NCBI RefSeq assembly: GCF_000299935.1
Contig: NZ_AMRL01000016.1
Coordinates: forward strand, 1 to 64,000
DNA: 64,000 nt
Reading direction: 5' to 3'
DNA from: Oceanibaculum indicum P24
GTDB taxonomy: Bacteria; Pseudomonadota; Alphaproteobacteria; Oceanibaculales; Oceanibaculaceae
Shown: in pieces, positions 35,817-46,823 of the stretch
How positions within the stretch are numbered: position 1 is the stretch's first letter
Layout of the letters: each line of letters begins with the position of its first letter
Position numbers and translations under genes: made by a program
Notes under the pieces: model-generated
Seen by the model: only the letters and a program-made list of their open reading frames with translations
The model's database searches: none
What the model was told of the DNA's origin: nothing

Positions 35817-35863
35817 CGAGGGGCGATTTGTGACCGCATAAACCGACCGCATCCACAGGATGA

Positions 35864-37660
35864 ATGAAGATGGCAACCGACAAGATGACGACCGAGCCCC
35901 AGGAGGAGATGAGCGGCGCTGCCCAGCTGCTGCGCGCCCTTGAGGATCAGGGCGTCGAGGTTATCTTCGGCTATCCCGGCGGTGCGGTCCTGCCGATCTA
36001 TGACGAGATATTCAAGAACAACCGCATCCGCCACATCCTGGTGCGCCACGAGCAGGCGGCTGTGCATGCGGCGGAAGGCTATGCGCGCTCCACCGGCAAG
36101 ACCGGTGTGGTGCTGGTGACCTCCGGCCCCGGCGCTACCAACGCCGTCACCGGCCTGACCGACGCGCTGATGGATTCGATCCCCATCGTCTGCCTCACCG
36201 GCCAGGTGCCGACGCATCTGATCGGCAATGACGCCTTCCAGGAGGCCGACACCACCGGTATCACCCGCCCCTGCACCAAGCATAATTACCTGGTGAAGGA
36301 TGTGCGCGACATGTCGCGCGTGGTGCATGAGGCGTTCTATGTCGCCAGCAATGGCCGTCCCGGCCCGGTGGTCATCGACCTGCCGAAGGACGTGCTGTTC
36401 GCCAAGGGCCCCTATGGCGGCAAGCCGGATGGAAGGCTGCACAAGAGCTACCGCCCGCAGGTGAAGGGCGACAGTGCCGCCATCGACGAGGCTGTGCGCC
36501 TGCTGGCCGGCGCCAAGAAGCCGATCATCTATGGCGGCGGCGGCATCATCAATTCCGGTCCGCATGCGTCCGAGCTGCTGACCAAGCTGGTGCGGATGAC
36601 CGGCTATCCCTGCACGCTGACGCTGATGGGCCTCGGCGCGCTGCCGGCCTCCGACCCGCATTTCCTCGGCATGCTGGGCATGCACGGCACCTACGAGGCG
36701 AACCTCGCCATGTATAATGCCGATGTGATGCTGTGCGTCGGCGCGCGGTTCGACGACCGGGTGACCGGCAAGCTGACCGAGTTCTCGCCGAACTCGAAGA
36801 AGATCCACATCGATATCGACCCGTCCTCGATCAACAAGAATGTCCGGGTGGATGTGCCGCTGGTCGGCGATGTCGGCAATGTGCTGGAGGAGATCGTCGG
36901 CCGCTGGCAGAAGCAGAAGCTGTCGCCCGACGGCAAGGCGCTGGCTGCCTGGTGGAAGCAGATCGACAACTGGAAGAGCCGCGACAGCCTGAAGTTCGGC
37001 CCGTCCGAAAAGACCATCAAGCCGCAGCACGCGATCAGGCGCCTGTACGAGCTGACGCGCGAGCGCGACGAGGTGTTCATCACCACCGAGGTTGGCCAGC
37101 ACCAGATGTGGGCCGCCCAGCACTTCCATTTCGAGAAGCCGAACCGCTGGATGACCTCGGGCGGCCTCGGCACCATGGGCTATGGCCTGCCTGCCGCCAT
37201 GGGCGTGCAGATCGCCCATCCGGGCGCGCTGGTGGTCGATATCGCCGGCGAGGCGTCGATCCTGATGAACATCCAGGAGATGTCCACGCTGGCGCAGTAT
37301 AATCTACCGGTGAAGGTGTTCATCCTGAACAACCAGTGGATGGGCATGGTGCGCCAGTGGCAGGAACTGCTGCATGGCGGGCGCTATTCGGAAAGCTATT
37401 CGGAGGCGCTGCCCGACTTCGTGAAGCTGGCCGAGGCCTTCCAGGCGGTGGGCCTGCGCGCCGAACGGCCGGACCAGCTGGACGATGTCATCAAGGAGAT
37501 GCTGGCGGTGGACCGCCCGGTCATCGCCGATATCTGCGTCGATCAGAAGGAAAACTGCTTCCCGATGATCCCCTCGGGCGCCGCGCATTACGAGATGCTG
37601 CTGGGGCCGGAGGATCATGCCGAGCAGCCGACCTCGGAGGAGGGGATGGTCCTCGTTTAG
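35864..37660 (+). CDS. ilvB: acetolactate synthase, large (catalytic) subunit
   Basis: 598 residues. TPP-dependent: FGYPGGAVLPIYDE with the activating Glu in VRHEQAAVHAAEGYARSTG, FAD-domain signatures, and the C-terminal TPP-binding region. The metal motif reads GEASILMNIQ where acetolactate synthases usually have GDG or GDA, so the Mg ligand Asp is Glu here; the NN later in FILNNQWMG is kept. It forms acetolactate or acetohydroxybutyrate. ATG 35870 (three residues in) is an equally good start, since AGGA at 35857 is better spaced for it. First gene of ilvB-ilvH-ilvC. Confidence 0.97.
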   Translation: MKMATDKMTTEPQEEMSGAAQLLRALEDQGVEVIFGYPGGAVLPIYDEIFKNNRIRHILVRHEQAAVHAAEGYARSTGKTGVVLVTSGPGATNAVTGLTDALMDSIPIVCLTGQVPTHLIGNDAFQEADTTGITRPCTKHNYLVKDVRDMSRVVHEAFYVASNGRPGPVVIDLPKDVLFAKGPYGGKPDGRLHKSYRPQVKGDSAAIDEAVRLLAGAKKPIIYGGGGIINSGPHASELLTKLVRMTGYPCTLTLMGLGALPASDPHFLGMLGMHGTYEANLAMYNADVMLCVGARFDDRVTGKLTEFSPNSKKIHIDIDPSSINKNVRVDVPLVGDVGNVLEEIVGRWQKQKLSPDGKALAAWWKQIDNWKSRDSLKFGPSEKTIKPQHAIRRLYELTRERDEVFITTEVGQHQMWAAQHFHFEKPNRWMTSGGLGTMGYGLPAAMGVQIAHPGALVVDIAGEASILMNIQEMSTLAQYNLPVKVFILNNQWMGMVRQWQELLHGGRYSESYSEALPDFVKLAEAFQAVGLRAERPDQLDDVIKEMLAVDRPVIADICVDQKENCFPMIPSGAAHYEMLLGPEDHAEQPTSEEGMVLV

Positions 37661-37755
37661 GCGCTGCCTGGGCGCTGCCTGCCGCAGCGCCCGTCCGCCT
37701 TCCCCGACACGCCGCCTGCCGGTTCCGGTGAGCGGCCCATTCTGGAGCCTGATTC

Positions 37756-39377
<1,622 letters not shown>

Positions 39378-39402
39378 TCCGTTCCGTCAGCCGGATTGGC
39401 GA

Positions 39403-39429
39403 GGGCCCGGGCACCGTCCCGGGCCCTTT
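39403..39429 (+). terminator. terminator after ilvC
   Basis: GGGCCCGGG (39403-39411), loop CACCGT, CCCGGGCCC (39418-39426), then TTT. Short U-tract but a strong stem; 26 bp after the ilvC stop. Confidence 0.75.
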
Positions 39430-39537
39430 GCCGTTCGGGAATGGCCGGGTTTACTGGACAAAGCGCCTTCCGGCTTTAAATATGGATCGACAAGACGGCA
39501 GGCGGCGCCACGGATCGCCGCGCCCGGAGAAGAGGCC

Positions 39538-39930
39538 ATGTACAAGCAGACCACCCGATCGATCAGCGTCACCGTGCGGCCCATCTATCTGGAGGACCAG
39601 TCCACCCCGTCCGACAATCACTATGTCTGGGCCTATCAGGTGAAGATCGAGAATGAGGGCAGCGAGACGGTGCAGCTGCGCCGCCGCTTCTGGCGCATTA
39701 CCGATGCGCTGGGCCGCACCCAGGAGGTGCGCGGCGATGGCGTCGTCGGCGAGCAGCCGGTGCTGCGCCCAGGAGAGAGCTTCGAATATACCAGCGGCAC
39801 GCCGCTCAGCACGCCTTCGGGCATCATGGTCGGCGCCTATACGATGGAAGCCGGCGATGGCAGCCATTTCGACATCGATGTGCCGGCCTTCTCGCTGGAC
39901 AGTCCGCACCAGCCCGTCCGGCTGAATTAG
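39538..39930 (+). CDS. apaG: ApaG domain protein
   Basis: 130 residues, single fibronectin-like beta fold. [60 protein letters not shown] and MVGAYTMEA are the full ApaG signature. The family is associated with Co/Mg resistance and diadenosine tetraphosphate phenotypes in enterobacteria; its biochemical role is unresolved. Monocistronic here. Confidence 0.95.
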   Translation: MYKQTTRSISVTVRPIYLEDQSTPSDNHYVWAYQVKIENEGSETVQLRRRFWRITDALGRTQEVRGDGVVGEQPVLRPGESFEYTSGTPLSTPSGIMVGAYTMEAGDGSHFDIDVPAFSLDSPHQPVRLN

Positions 39931-40036
39931 GCCATATACGCAGCGAACCATCCGGTGGTTCACGAGTTACTGAAAAATAAAAGTTTTTCTTCATATGCGC
40001 TTGAAGCCCCATGACCGGGCGCCATTTCGACGACAT

Positions 40037-40123
40037 ATGAAGGAGATGCCGTCTGCCAGAATGCGCCTGAGTACTCCCGCTCCGGCCCGGACGGTGACCA
40101 TGACCCGAAAAGGCATGCCATGA
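40037..40123 (+). CDS. small upstream ORF coupled to folE (candidate)
   Basis: 28 codons, [12 protein letters not shown] onward, ending with a TGA that overlaps the folE ATG (ATGA at 40120-40123). The peptide has no family signal and five Met residues; folE also has its own AAAAGG site. It may be chance or a translational coupling device. Confidence 0.25.
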   Translation: MKEMPSARMRLSTPAPARTVTMTRKGMP

Positions 40124-40776
40124 ACGAAAACATCATGAAGCCGTCCGTCGAGGCCAGCCGGCTCGCTCTCGGTTCGGTATCCGGTGTCGAGCGTCCGTCG
40201 CGGGAAGAAGCGGAGGCGGCGGTGCGCACACTGCTGCGCTGGGCCGGCGACGATCCGGCGCGCGAAGGGTTGCTGGACACGCCGAAGCGCGTCGCCAAGG
40301 CCTATGAGGAATGGTTCGGCGGCTATGCGGTCGATCCGGTAGAGATGCTGAAGCGCACCTTCGACGAGACCGACGGCTATGACGAGATGGTGCTGCTGCG
40401 CGACATCCGCTTCGTGTCGCATTGCGAGCATCACATGGCGCCCATCGTCGGGCGCGCCCATGTCGCGTACCTGCCGCTGAACCGTGTCGTCGGCATCTCC
40501 AAGCTGGCGCGGGTGGTGAACGCCTATGCGCGCCGGCTGCAGATCCAGGAGCGGCTGACCGCGCAGATCGCCAACACCATCAACGATGTGCTTGAGCCCA
40601 AGGGTGTGGCCGTTGTCATCGAGGCCGAGCATGGCTGCATGACCTCGCGCGGGGTGAACACCCACGGTACCTCCATGGTCACCAGCCGCATGCTGGGCGC
40701 CTTCCGCGCCAATGCCAGCACGCGCCGCGAGTTCCTGACGATGATCGGCAACCCGCAGAGCAGTGCTGCCCTGTAA
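40120..40776 (+). CDS. folE: GTP cyclohydrolase I
   Basis: 218 residues. Zinc ligands Cys and His in HCEHHM and the later [11 protein letters not shown] are all present, as is [17 protein letters not shown]. It converts GTP to dihydroneopterin triphosphate, the entry to folate synthesis, and so supplies the folA/thyA cycle encoded on the other strand from 46.8 kb. A bidirectional terminator separates it from degP. Confidence 0.97.
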   Translation: MNENIMKPSVEASRLALGSVSGVERPSREEAEAAVRTLLRWAGDDPAREGLLDTPKRVAKAYEEWFGGYAVDPVEMLKRTFDETDGYDEMVLLRDIRFVSHCEHHMAPIVGRAHVAYLPLNRVVGISKLARVVNAYARRLQIQERLTAQIANTINDVLEPKGVAVVIEAEHGCMTSRGVNTHGTSMVTSRMLGAFRANASTRREFLTMIGNPQSSAAL

Positions 40777-40797
40777 GGGATACACGCCGGAACGAAA

Positions 40798-40828
40798 AAG
40801 GCCCCGCCGGAGCGGGGCCTTTTCTTTT
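40798..40828. terminator. bidirectional terminator between folE and degP
   Basis: AAGGCCCCGC (40798-40807), loop CGGA, GCGGGGCCTT (40812-40821), T-run after it and an A-run before it, so it serves both convergent genes. Confidence 0.92.
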
Positions 40829-40843
40829 GCGCGGTTGTGGGGC

Positions 40844-42358
40844 CTAGCCCTCGATCCGCACCGCGACGAAGCGCATCTCGCCCTTGCGGTTGACCAGCAG
40901 CAGGACGGACTTGCGGCCGGCCTTCTGCGCGGATTGCACCTTCTCGACGAGTTCGGCCGGGCTGTTCACCTCCTCCTGGCTGACCTCGACGATCATGTCG
41001 CCGGGCTGGATGGCCTTTTCGGCCGCCGGGCTGTTCGGCTTCACCTCGGTCACCAGCACGCCCTTGGCGGTGTCGGCAAGGCCGAAGCGCTGGCGCAGTT
41101 CCGGGGTCACGCCAGTGAGGCTGAGGCCCAGCGAATCGACCGTGCGGTTGACGGCGCCGGAATCGGCCGGCTTGGTCGGGTCCAGCAGGCCGGCCTGTTC
41201 GGCCTCCTCCAGCTCGCCCACCTTCACCTGCACGGTCAGCTTCTTGCCGTCGCGCCAGATCTCGACCGGCACGTCCTCGTCGATCTTGGTGGCGGCCACG
41301 ATGCGGGGCAGGCGGCGCATGTCGGGGACGTTCTGGCCATTGAACTTCAGCACGATGTCGCCAGCCTTGATGCCGCCCTTGTCGGCCGGGCCGGTCTCGG
41401 TGACGCTGGCGATCAGCGCGCCGCGCGCCTTGTCGAGGCCCAGGCTCTCGGCGATCTCGTCGGTCACCATCTGGATGCGGACACCCAGCCAGCCGCGGCG
41501 GGTGCGGCCATATTCCTTCAGCTGCTCGATGACCGGCTTGGCCAGCGCCGAGGGGACGGCGAAGCCGATGCCAATGGAGCCGCCGGACGGCGAGTAGATG
41601 GCGGTGTTGATGCCGACCACCTCACCCGACATGTTGAACATCGGGCCGCCCGAATTGCCGCGGTTGATCGAGGCATCGGTCTGCAGGAAATCGTCATAGG
41701 GGCCGGCATTGATGTCGCGGGCCCGTGCCGAGACGATACCGGCGGTCACCGTGCCGCCCAGGCCGAACGGGTTGCCGATGGCCAGCACCCAGTCGCCGAC
41801 GCGGCTGGCGTCGCTGTCGCCCCAGCCCACAGCGGTCAGCTTATAATCGCCGGGGTTGATCTTCAGCAGGGCAAGGTCGGTCTTCGGGTCGCGGCCGACG
41901 ATCTCCGCCTCGAACTCGGCATCGTCATGCATGCGGATCGTCACCTTGTCGGCGTCCGCGATGACATGGTTGTTGGTCACGATGAAGCCGGAGGCATCGA
42001 TGACGAAACCGGAGCCCAGCGAGGTGGCGCGACGCGGCTGGTTCGGCCGCTGCTGGCGATCGAAGAAGTCGCGGAAGAACTCCTCGAACGGCGATCCGGG
42101 AGGGAATTGCGGCATCTCCGGCACGTCCTGGGGGGAGGACTGCACGGTCTGCGTGGTGGAAACGTTCACGACCGCCGGCAGCAGCTTCTCGGCCATGTCG
42201 GCGAAGCTGTCGGGCGCCGGGCGGGCGAGGGCGGGCACGGCCTGGACCAGCACCGCGAGGGCCAGCAGGGTCGCGAAAAACCGGTTCGCGGACAGGCGGC
42301 GGGACGACCCGTCTGCTTGCGCGCTTGTACCGGGAAGGAACGCCAGACGATTGCTCAT
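40844..42358 (-). CDS. degP: periplasmic serine endoprotease DegP/HtrA family
   Basis: 504 residues from ATG 42358, with a signal peptide (FFATLLALAVLVQAVPALARP). Trypsin-like triad: His in TNNHVIADAD, Asp in KTDLALLKI, Ser in GNSGGPM. Two PDZ domains follow (RRGWLGVRIQMV and LVTEVKPNSPAAEKAIQPGDMI). It degrades misfolded envelope proteins. It is the last gene of the hflK-hflC-DUF2065-degP block, a common alphaproteobacterial order. Confidence 0.96.
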   Translation of the reverse strand: MSNRLAFLPGTSAQADGSSRRLSANRFFATLLALAVLVQAVPALARPAPDSFADMAEKLLPAVVNVSTTQTVQSSPQDVPEMPQFPPGSPFEEFFRDFFDRQQRPNQPRRATSLGSGFVIDASGFIVTNNHVIADADKVTIRMHDDAEFEAEIVGRDPKTDLALLKINPGDYKLTAVGWGDSDASRVGDWVLAIGNPFGLGGTVTAGIVSARARDINAGPYDDFLQTDASINRGNSGGPMFNMSGEVVGINTAIYSPSGGSIGIGFAVPSALAKPVIEQLKEYGRTRRGWLGVRIQMVTDEIAESLGLDKARGALIASVTETGPADKGGIKAGDIVLKFNGQNVPDMRRLPRIVAATKIDEDVPVEIWRDGKKLTVQVKVGELEEAEQAGLLDPTKPADSGAVNRTVDSLGLSLTGVTPELRQRFGLADTAKGVLVTEVKPNSPAAEKAIQPGDMIVEVSQEEVNSPAELVEKVQSAQKAGRKSVLLLVNRKGEMRFVAVRIEG

Positions 42359-42569
42359 GGGAGGCCTTCTCTTGTCCTTCGTCACAGGAAAGTCGGGAAC
42401 CCGGTCATGGCTGGTATCGTTCCTGACCTGACCGGAAAGCCCGATGGCGGTTCGACGCATCGGAGGGCGTCGCATGTCCGCTATTCAGCTTTTCACATAT
42501 GGTCAAATTAAGACATACCCCAATCCGTTTTGGGCATTTGTGGGGCCATTTGCGGCACGCTTGCCGCAG

Positions 42570-42767
42570 CTAACCGCGTATCCACCAGACCAGCAGCACA
42601 CCCACCGCCGCGGCCAGCAGCCCGGCCAGCCGCAGGTTTGCCGGCGGCTGCGCGATGGCGATGCGCATCATGGCCTGCATGCCGCCGGGGAACAGGGCAT
42701 AAAGTATCCCTTCCAGGGCGATCATGAGGGCAATGGCCGTCAGCAGGTCGGTCACACCGGTATCCAA
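42570..42767 (-). CDS. DUF2065 family membrane protein
   Basis: 65 residues, two membrane helices (LLTAIALMIALEGILYALFP and LRLAGLLAAAVGVLLVWWI). The LEGxxYALFP signature is DUF2065, nearly always next to hflC. Probable accessory to the HflKC complex; function not established. Confidence 0.9.
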   Translation of the reverse strand: MDTGVTDLLTAIALMIALEGILYALFPGGMQAMMRIAIAQPPANLRLAGLLAAAVGVLLVWWIRG

Positions 42768-42831
42768 TCAAAAAAAATAGCGCGGCGGAGCCGGATGGCC
42801 ACCGCCGCGCCAGGAAACATTGCCTTCAACC

Positions 42832-43713
42832 TTAGCGGGGCGTGGCCGTGCCGCTCATGCTGTTGAAGAAGCGCATGAAGTCGCTGTTCGGTGACAGCAC
42901 CATGGTGGTGCCGTCCTGGCCCAGCGAATCGCGGTAGGCTTCCATGCTGCGGTAGAAGGAGAAGAACTGCTGGTCCCGGCTGAAAGCCTCGGCGTAGATG
43001 TTGATCGCGTCGGCATCGCCCTGACCGCGAACGATCTGCGCTTCACGCTCGGCATTGGCGATGATGACGACACGCTGGCGGTCGGCATCGGCGCGGATCT
43101 GCTGGGCCAGCTCGAAGCCTTCGGCGCGGGCTTCCTTCGCCTCCCGTTCACGCTCGGAACGCATGCGGTTGTAGATCGCCTGGCTGGTCTGCTCCGGATA
43201 GTCGGCGCGACGCACCCTGACATCGACGATCTGCAGGCCCAGCCGCTCGACCGAGGCATTCACCTCGCTGGTCATCTGGGTGATGATCGCGTCACGGTTG
43301 GCCGACAGGATGTCGGTCAGGTTGGCGTTACCGAGTGCCCGGCGTAGCGACGAGTTGATGATCGCGGTCAGCCGCTGGCGGGCGCCGAACTCATTGCCCA
43401 CCGACTGGTAGAACAGCAGCGGATCGGTGATGCGGAAACGTGCATAGCTGTCCACATCGAGGCGCTTCTGGTCCACCAGGATGACCTGCTGGCGCGGCGG
43501 ATCGAGGTCCAGCACGCGCAGCTCATAGCGCTGCAGGTTCTGGATGAAGGGCAGCTTCACATGCAGCCCCGGCTCCTTCACGACGCGCTTGGGTTCGCCG
43601 AACTGCAGCACCAGCACCTGCTCGGTCTGATGCACGGTGAACAGCGCGCTGGAGGCAACGATACCGGCGACGACGATCAGGCCGCCCAGGATCGCAAGCA
43701 AATTGCGTGGCAT
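42832..43713 (-). CDS. hflC: protease modulator HflC
   Basis: 293 residues: one N-terminal membrane helix (LLAILGGLIVVAGIVASSALF), an SPFH/band-7 domain (FTVHQTEQVLVLQFGEPKRVVKEPGLHVKLPF) and a long helical part with REREAKEARAEGFELAQQIRADADRQR. It forms a cage with HflK around FtsH in the inner membrane. It starts 11 bp after hflK. Confidence 0.97.
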   Translation of the reverse strand: MPRNLLAILGGLIVVAGIVASSALFTVHQTEQVLVLQFGEPKRVVKEPGLHVKLPFIQNLQRYELRVLDLDPPRQQVILVDQKRLDVDSYARFRITDPLLFYQSVGNEFGARQRLTAIINSSLRRALGNANLTDILSANRDAIITQMTSEVNASVERLGLQIVDVRVRRADYPEQTSQAIYNRMRSEREREAKEARAEGFELAQQIRADADRQRVVIIANAEREAQIVRGQGDADAINIYAEAFSRDQQFFSFYRSMEAYRDSLGQDGTTMVLSPNSDFMRFFNSMSGTATPR

Positions 43714-43724
43714 GGCGTCCTCCC

Positions 43725-44903
43725 TCAGTTCCGGTTCGCCGCCGGGGCGGTCGATGTGCCCTGGCCGGTACGTTTCTGGATTTCCGGCAGCGGCAGATAC
43801 GGCACGACGCCGCCCTGGCCGCCATCCTTGTCGTCGATGATGACCTTCTGCACGTTGCCCAGAATCTGCTGCATGGTTTCGATATAGATGCGCTGCTGCG
43901 TGACGTCCGGGGCCTTGGAATAGGCCTCATACACCGACAGGAAGCGCTGCGCGTCACCCTGGGAGCGGTTGACCACCTCCTCGCGGTAGGCGCGGGCTTC
44001 CTGGATCAGCCGCTCCGCATCGCCTCGGGCGCGTGGCACGATGTCGTTCCGGTAGGCTTCTGCCTCGTTCCGCACACGCTCCTTGTCGGCGCGGGCACGC
44101 TGCACCTCGTTGAAGGCGTCCACGACCGGGGCCGGCGGATCGACCGCCAGCAGCTGGATCTGCCGCACCTCGACGCCGGACTGATAATCGTCCAGCAGGC
44201 GCTGGGCATTCTCGGTGGCGCGCACCTCGATCACCTGTCGGCCTTCGGTCAGCGCGACCTGGATCGGCGTCTGGCCGATGATCTCGCGCATCACGCTTTC
44301 CGCCACTGCCTTCACGGTCAGGTCCGGGTTACGCAGCTTGAACAGGAACTGGCCGGCATCCTTGATGCGCCAGAACACGACGAAATCGATATCGACGATG
44401 TTCTCGTCGCCCGTCAGCATCAGGCTTTCCTCGGGATCGTCGCGGCTGACGCCGGCGCGGCCGGCGGAATCGCCCGACGAGCGGAAGCCGATCTCGATGC
44501 GGTTTTCGCGCGTGACATTCGGAGTCAGCACGCTCTCGATCGGGGTGGGCAGGTGATAGTTCAGACCGGGGCCGGTGGTGCGCACCCATTCGCCGAAGCG
44601 CAGGACCACGCCCTGCTCATCCGGCTGCACGCGGTAGAAGCCGCTGGCACCCCACAGCGCCACGGCCACCAGCAGGACCAGGATGATGCCCTTGGTGTTG
44701 CCGAAGCCGCCCGGCATCATGTTCTGAAAGCGTTCCTGACCCTTCTTGATCAGTTCTTCGATATTGGGGGGCTGCGGACCACCGCCGCCACCACCGCCGC
44801 CGCCACCCGGACGGCCCCACGGGCTGCCGCCATTGCCGCCGCCGCCGCCACTACCCCAAGGGCCGCCGCCCTGGCCGCCCCCCTGATTGCTATTCCAAGG
44901 CAT
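43725..44903 (-). CDS. hflK: FtsH protease activity modulator HflK
   Basis: 392 residues. A glycine-rich N-terminus (about 50 residues, GGGxGG runs) precedes the membrane helix GIILVLLVAVALWGASGFY and the SPFH domain (VQPDEQGVVLRFGEWVRTTGPGLNYHLP), then the helical region with VRNEAEAYRNDIVPRARG. Partner of HflC. The upstream 184 bp separate it from sulP. Confidence 0.97.
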   Translation of the reverse strand: MPWNSNQGGGQGGGPWGSGGGGGNGGSPWGRPGGGGGGGGGGPQPPNIEELIKKGQERFQNMMPGGFGNTKGIILVLLVAVALWGASGFYRVQPDEQGVVLRFGEWVRTTGPGLNYHLPTPIESVLTPNVTRENRIEIGFRSSGDSAGRAGVSRDDPEESLMLTGDENIVDIDFVVFWRIKDAGQFLFKLRNPDLTVKAVAESVMREIIGQTPIQVALTEGRQVIEVRATENAQRLLDDYQSGVEVRQIQLLAVDPPAPVVDAFNEVQRARADKERVRNEAEAYRNDIVPRARGDAERLIQEARAYREEVVNRSQGDAQRFLSVYEAYSKAPDVTQQRIYIETMQQILGNVQKVIIDDKDGGQGGVVPYLPLPEIQKRTGQGTSTAPAANRN

Positions 44904-45087
44904 TCTTGTTTCCCAGCCTGGCCTGTTTTTCCTTTGTCGCGCCCGCCATCCTTACGCGATCCCATCGGGCGTTTCCAGAGAAAGGCACCCGCAGGGCGCA
45001 AGAGTTGCGCCGCGACCCTCCGGGATATTGGCTGTAGCCGCCGGTTTTCAATGCGCTGCGGCTGAAAGATCGGCGCGCTGACGCCTT

Positions 45088-46800
45088 TCAGTCCCCACCG
45101 ATGAGCGTCCGCGCGGCTGCCACGGCGCTGCGGTAATCGGCTGCCACAACCGGGGCGCCTGCCCCGTCCCGGATCAGCCCCATGCGGGCCATCAGTCCGG
45201 CCGGCTGCGGCTGCAGGCCGGACAGGATGACGGTCGTGCCCTGGGATTGGCAGCGCTTCAGGAAGGCGTCCAGCGTTCCGGCGCCGCTGGCATCCATCAG
45301 CGGGACATGGCGCAGCCGCAGGATGAAGACTCTCGGCGTCGCGCCGACGCGCTCCAGCACATCGGTCAGCCGGCCCGACGCGCCGAAGAACAGCGGCCCG
45401 CGGATCAGGAACACCTCGACGCCGGGCGGCAGGTTCTCGCGCTCGTTGCTGTCCTCATCCTCGTCATCGTCGTCTGCCAGAGGATTGACGCCGCCCTGCA
45501 CCTCGACCGCCTCGGCCATGCGCACCATGAACAGGATGGCGGCCAGCACGATGCCGACCTGGATTGCTACGGTCAGGTCCACCAGCACGGTCAGGCCGAA
45601 GGTCAGCAGCAGCACCAGCCGGTCGCCATGCGGCGCCTTCATCAGATGGCGGAAGCGGTCGGCCTCGCTCATGTTCCAGGCCACCACTACCAGCACGGCG
45701 GCGAGGCAGGCCAGCGGCACATAGACCATCAGGTGTGCCAGCGCGACCATGAACACCAGCAGGAACAGGGCGTGCAGCATGCCGGCGACCGGGCTGACAG
45801 CGCCGGAGCGGATGTTGGTCGCGGTGCGGGCGATGGCGCCGGTGGCGGGGATGCCGCCGAACATGGCCGAGCCGATATTGGCGATGCCCTGCGCCATCAG
45901 CTCGCCGTTGGAGCGGTGGCGTCGCCCGGTCATGCCGTCGGCGACCATGGCGGAGAGCAGCGATTCGATGCCGGCCAGCAGCGCGATGGTGAAGGCGTCG
46001 GGCAGCAGGATGCGGATGCGCTCCAGCGACATGTCGGGCAGGCTGGGGCTGGGCAGCATGTTGGGAATCTCGCCGAAGCGGCTGCCGATGGTCTCGACCG
46101 GCAGGCCCAGCGCGAAGGCCAGCAGCGTGCCGGCCAGCACGCCGATCAGGAAGCCCGGCCAGCGCGGCCGCCAGCGCTTCAGCCCGAGGATGATCGCCAG
46201 CGTCAGCGCGGCCAGCCCGACAGCGGCGAAGTTGACGCTCGACAGATGCGCGAGATAGGCCTCCCACTGATGCAGGAAATCGGCCGGCAGCCGTTCGATC
46301 TCCAGCCCCAGCAGGTCGCGCACCTGGCTGGAGAAGATGATGACGGCGATGCCCGCCGTGAAGCCGGTCACCACCGGCTGCGGCACATATTTGATGTAGG
46401 TGCCGAAGCGCAGCAGGCCGAAGGCCAGCAGCATGATGCCGGCCATGATGGTGGCGATCACCAGCCCGTCATAGCCATGCCGGTCGATGACGTTGAACAC
46501 CACGACCACGAAGGCGCCGGTCGGGCCGCCGATCTGGAACCGGCTGCCGCCCAGCGCGGAGATCAGGAAGCCGGCAATGATGGCGGTGAACAACCCGCGC
46601 TCCGGCGTGGTGCCGCTGGCGATCGCCAGCGCCATGGCCAGCGGCAGCGCGACAATGGCAACGGTCAGCCCGGCGATAGCGTCCTGGCGGAACTTACCGA
46701 ACCCGTAGCCTTCCTGCAGCGCCGTGACCAGCTTCGGGGTGAAGCTGCTGCGGCTTCTGGCAGGGTCGGCAGGCGGCGGCGCCGCAGGGTCTTGCGCCAT
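45088..46800 (-). CDS. SulP family anion transporter with STAS domain
   Basis: 570 residues. About twelve helices with the SLC26/SulP signatures (DAIAGLTVAIVALPLAMALAIASG, GGSRFQIGGPTGAFVVVV) and a C-terminal STAS domain (VEVFLIRGPLFFGASGRL to DASGAGTLDAFLKRCQSQG). Transports sulfate, bicarbonate or dicarboxylates; substrate unknown. It begins 23 bp after folA, so is probably co-transcribed, and lies between folA and hflK, which are often neighbours. Confidence 0.94.
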   Translation of the reverse strand: MAQDPAAPPPADPARSRSSFTPKLVTALQEGYGFGKFRQDAIAGLTVAIVALPLAMALAIASGTTPERGLFTAIIAGFLISALGGSRFQIGGPTGAFVVVVFNVIDRHGYDGLVIATIMAGIMLLAFGLLRFGTYIKYVPQPVVTGFTAGIAVIIFSSQVRDLLGLEIERLPADFLHQWEAYLAHLSSVNFAAVGLAALTLAIILGLKRWRPRWPGFLIGVLAGTLLAFALGLPVETIGSRFGEIPNMLPSPSLPDMSLERIRILLPDAFTIALLAGIESLLSAMVADGMTGRRHRSNGELMAQGIANIGSAMFGGIPATGAIARTATNIRSGAVSPVAGMLHALFLLVFMVALAHLMVYVPLACLAAVLVVVAWNMSEADRFRHLMKAPHGDRLVLLLTFGLTVLVDLTVAIQVGIVLAAILFMVRMAEAVEVQGGVNPLADDDDEDEDSNERENLPPGVEVFLIRGPLFFGASGRLTDVLERVGATPRVFILRLRHVPLMDASGAGTLDAFLKRCQSQGTTVILSGLQPQPAGLMARMGLIRDGAGAPVVAADYRSAVAAARTLIGGD

Positions 46801-46823
46801 GAGGGCGGCTTTCTGAAAAGTGC

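Noticed and set aside
35783-37219. 478-codon minus-strand ORF antisense to ilvB
   Set aside because: Shadow of a strongly conserved gene; no recognisable motifs.
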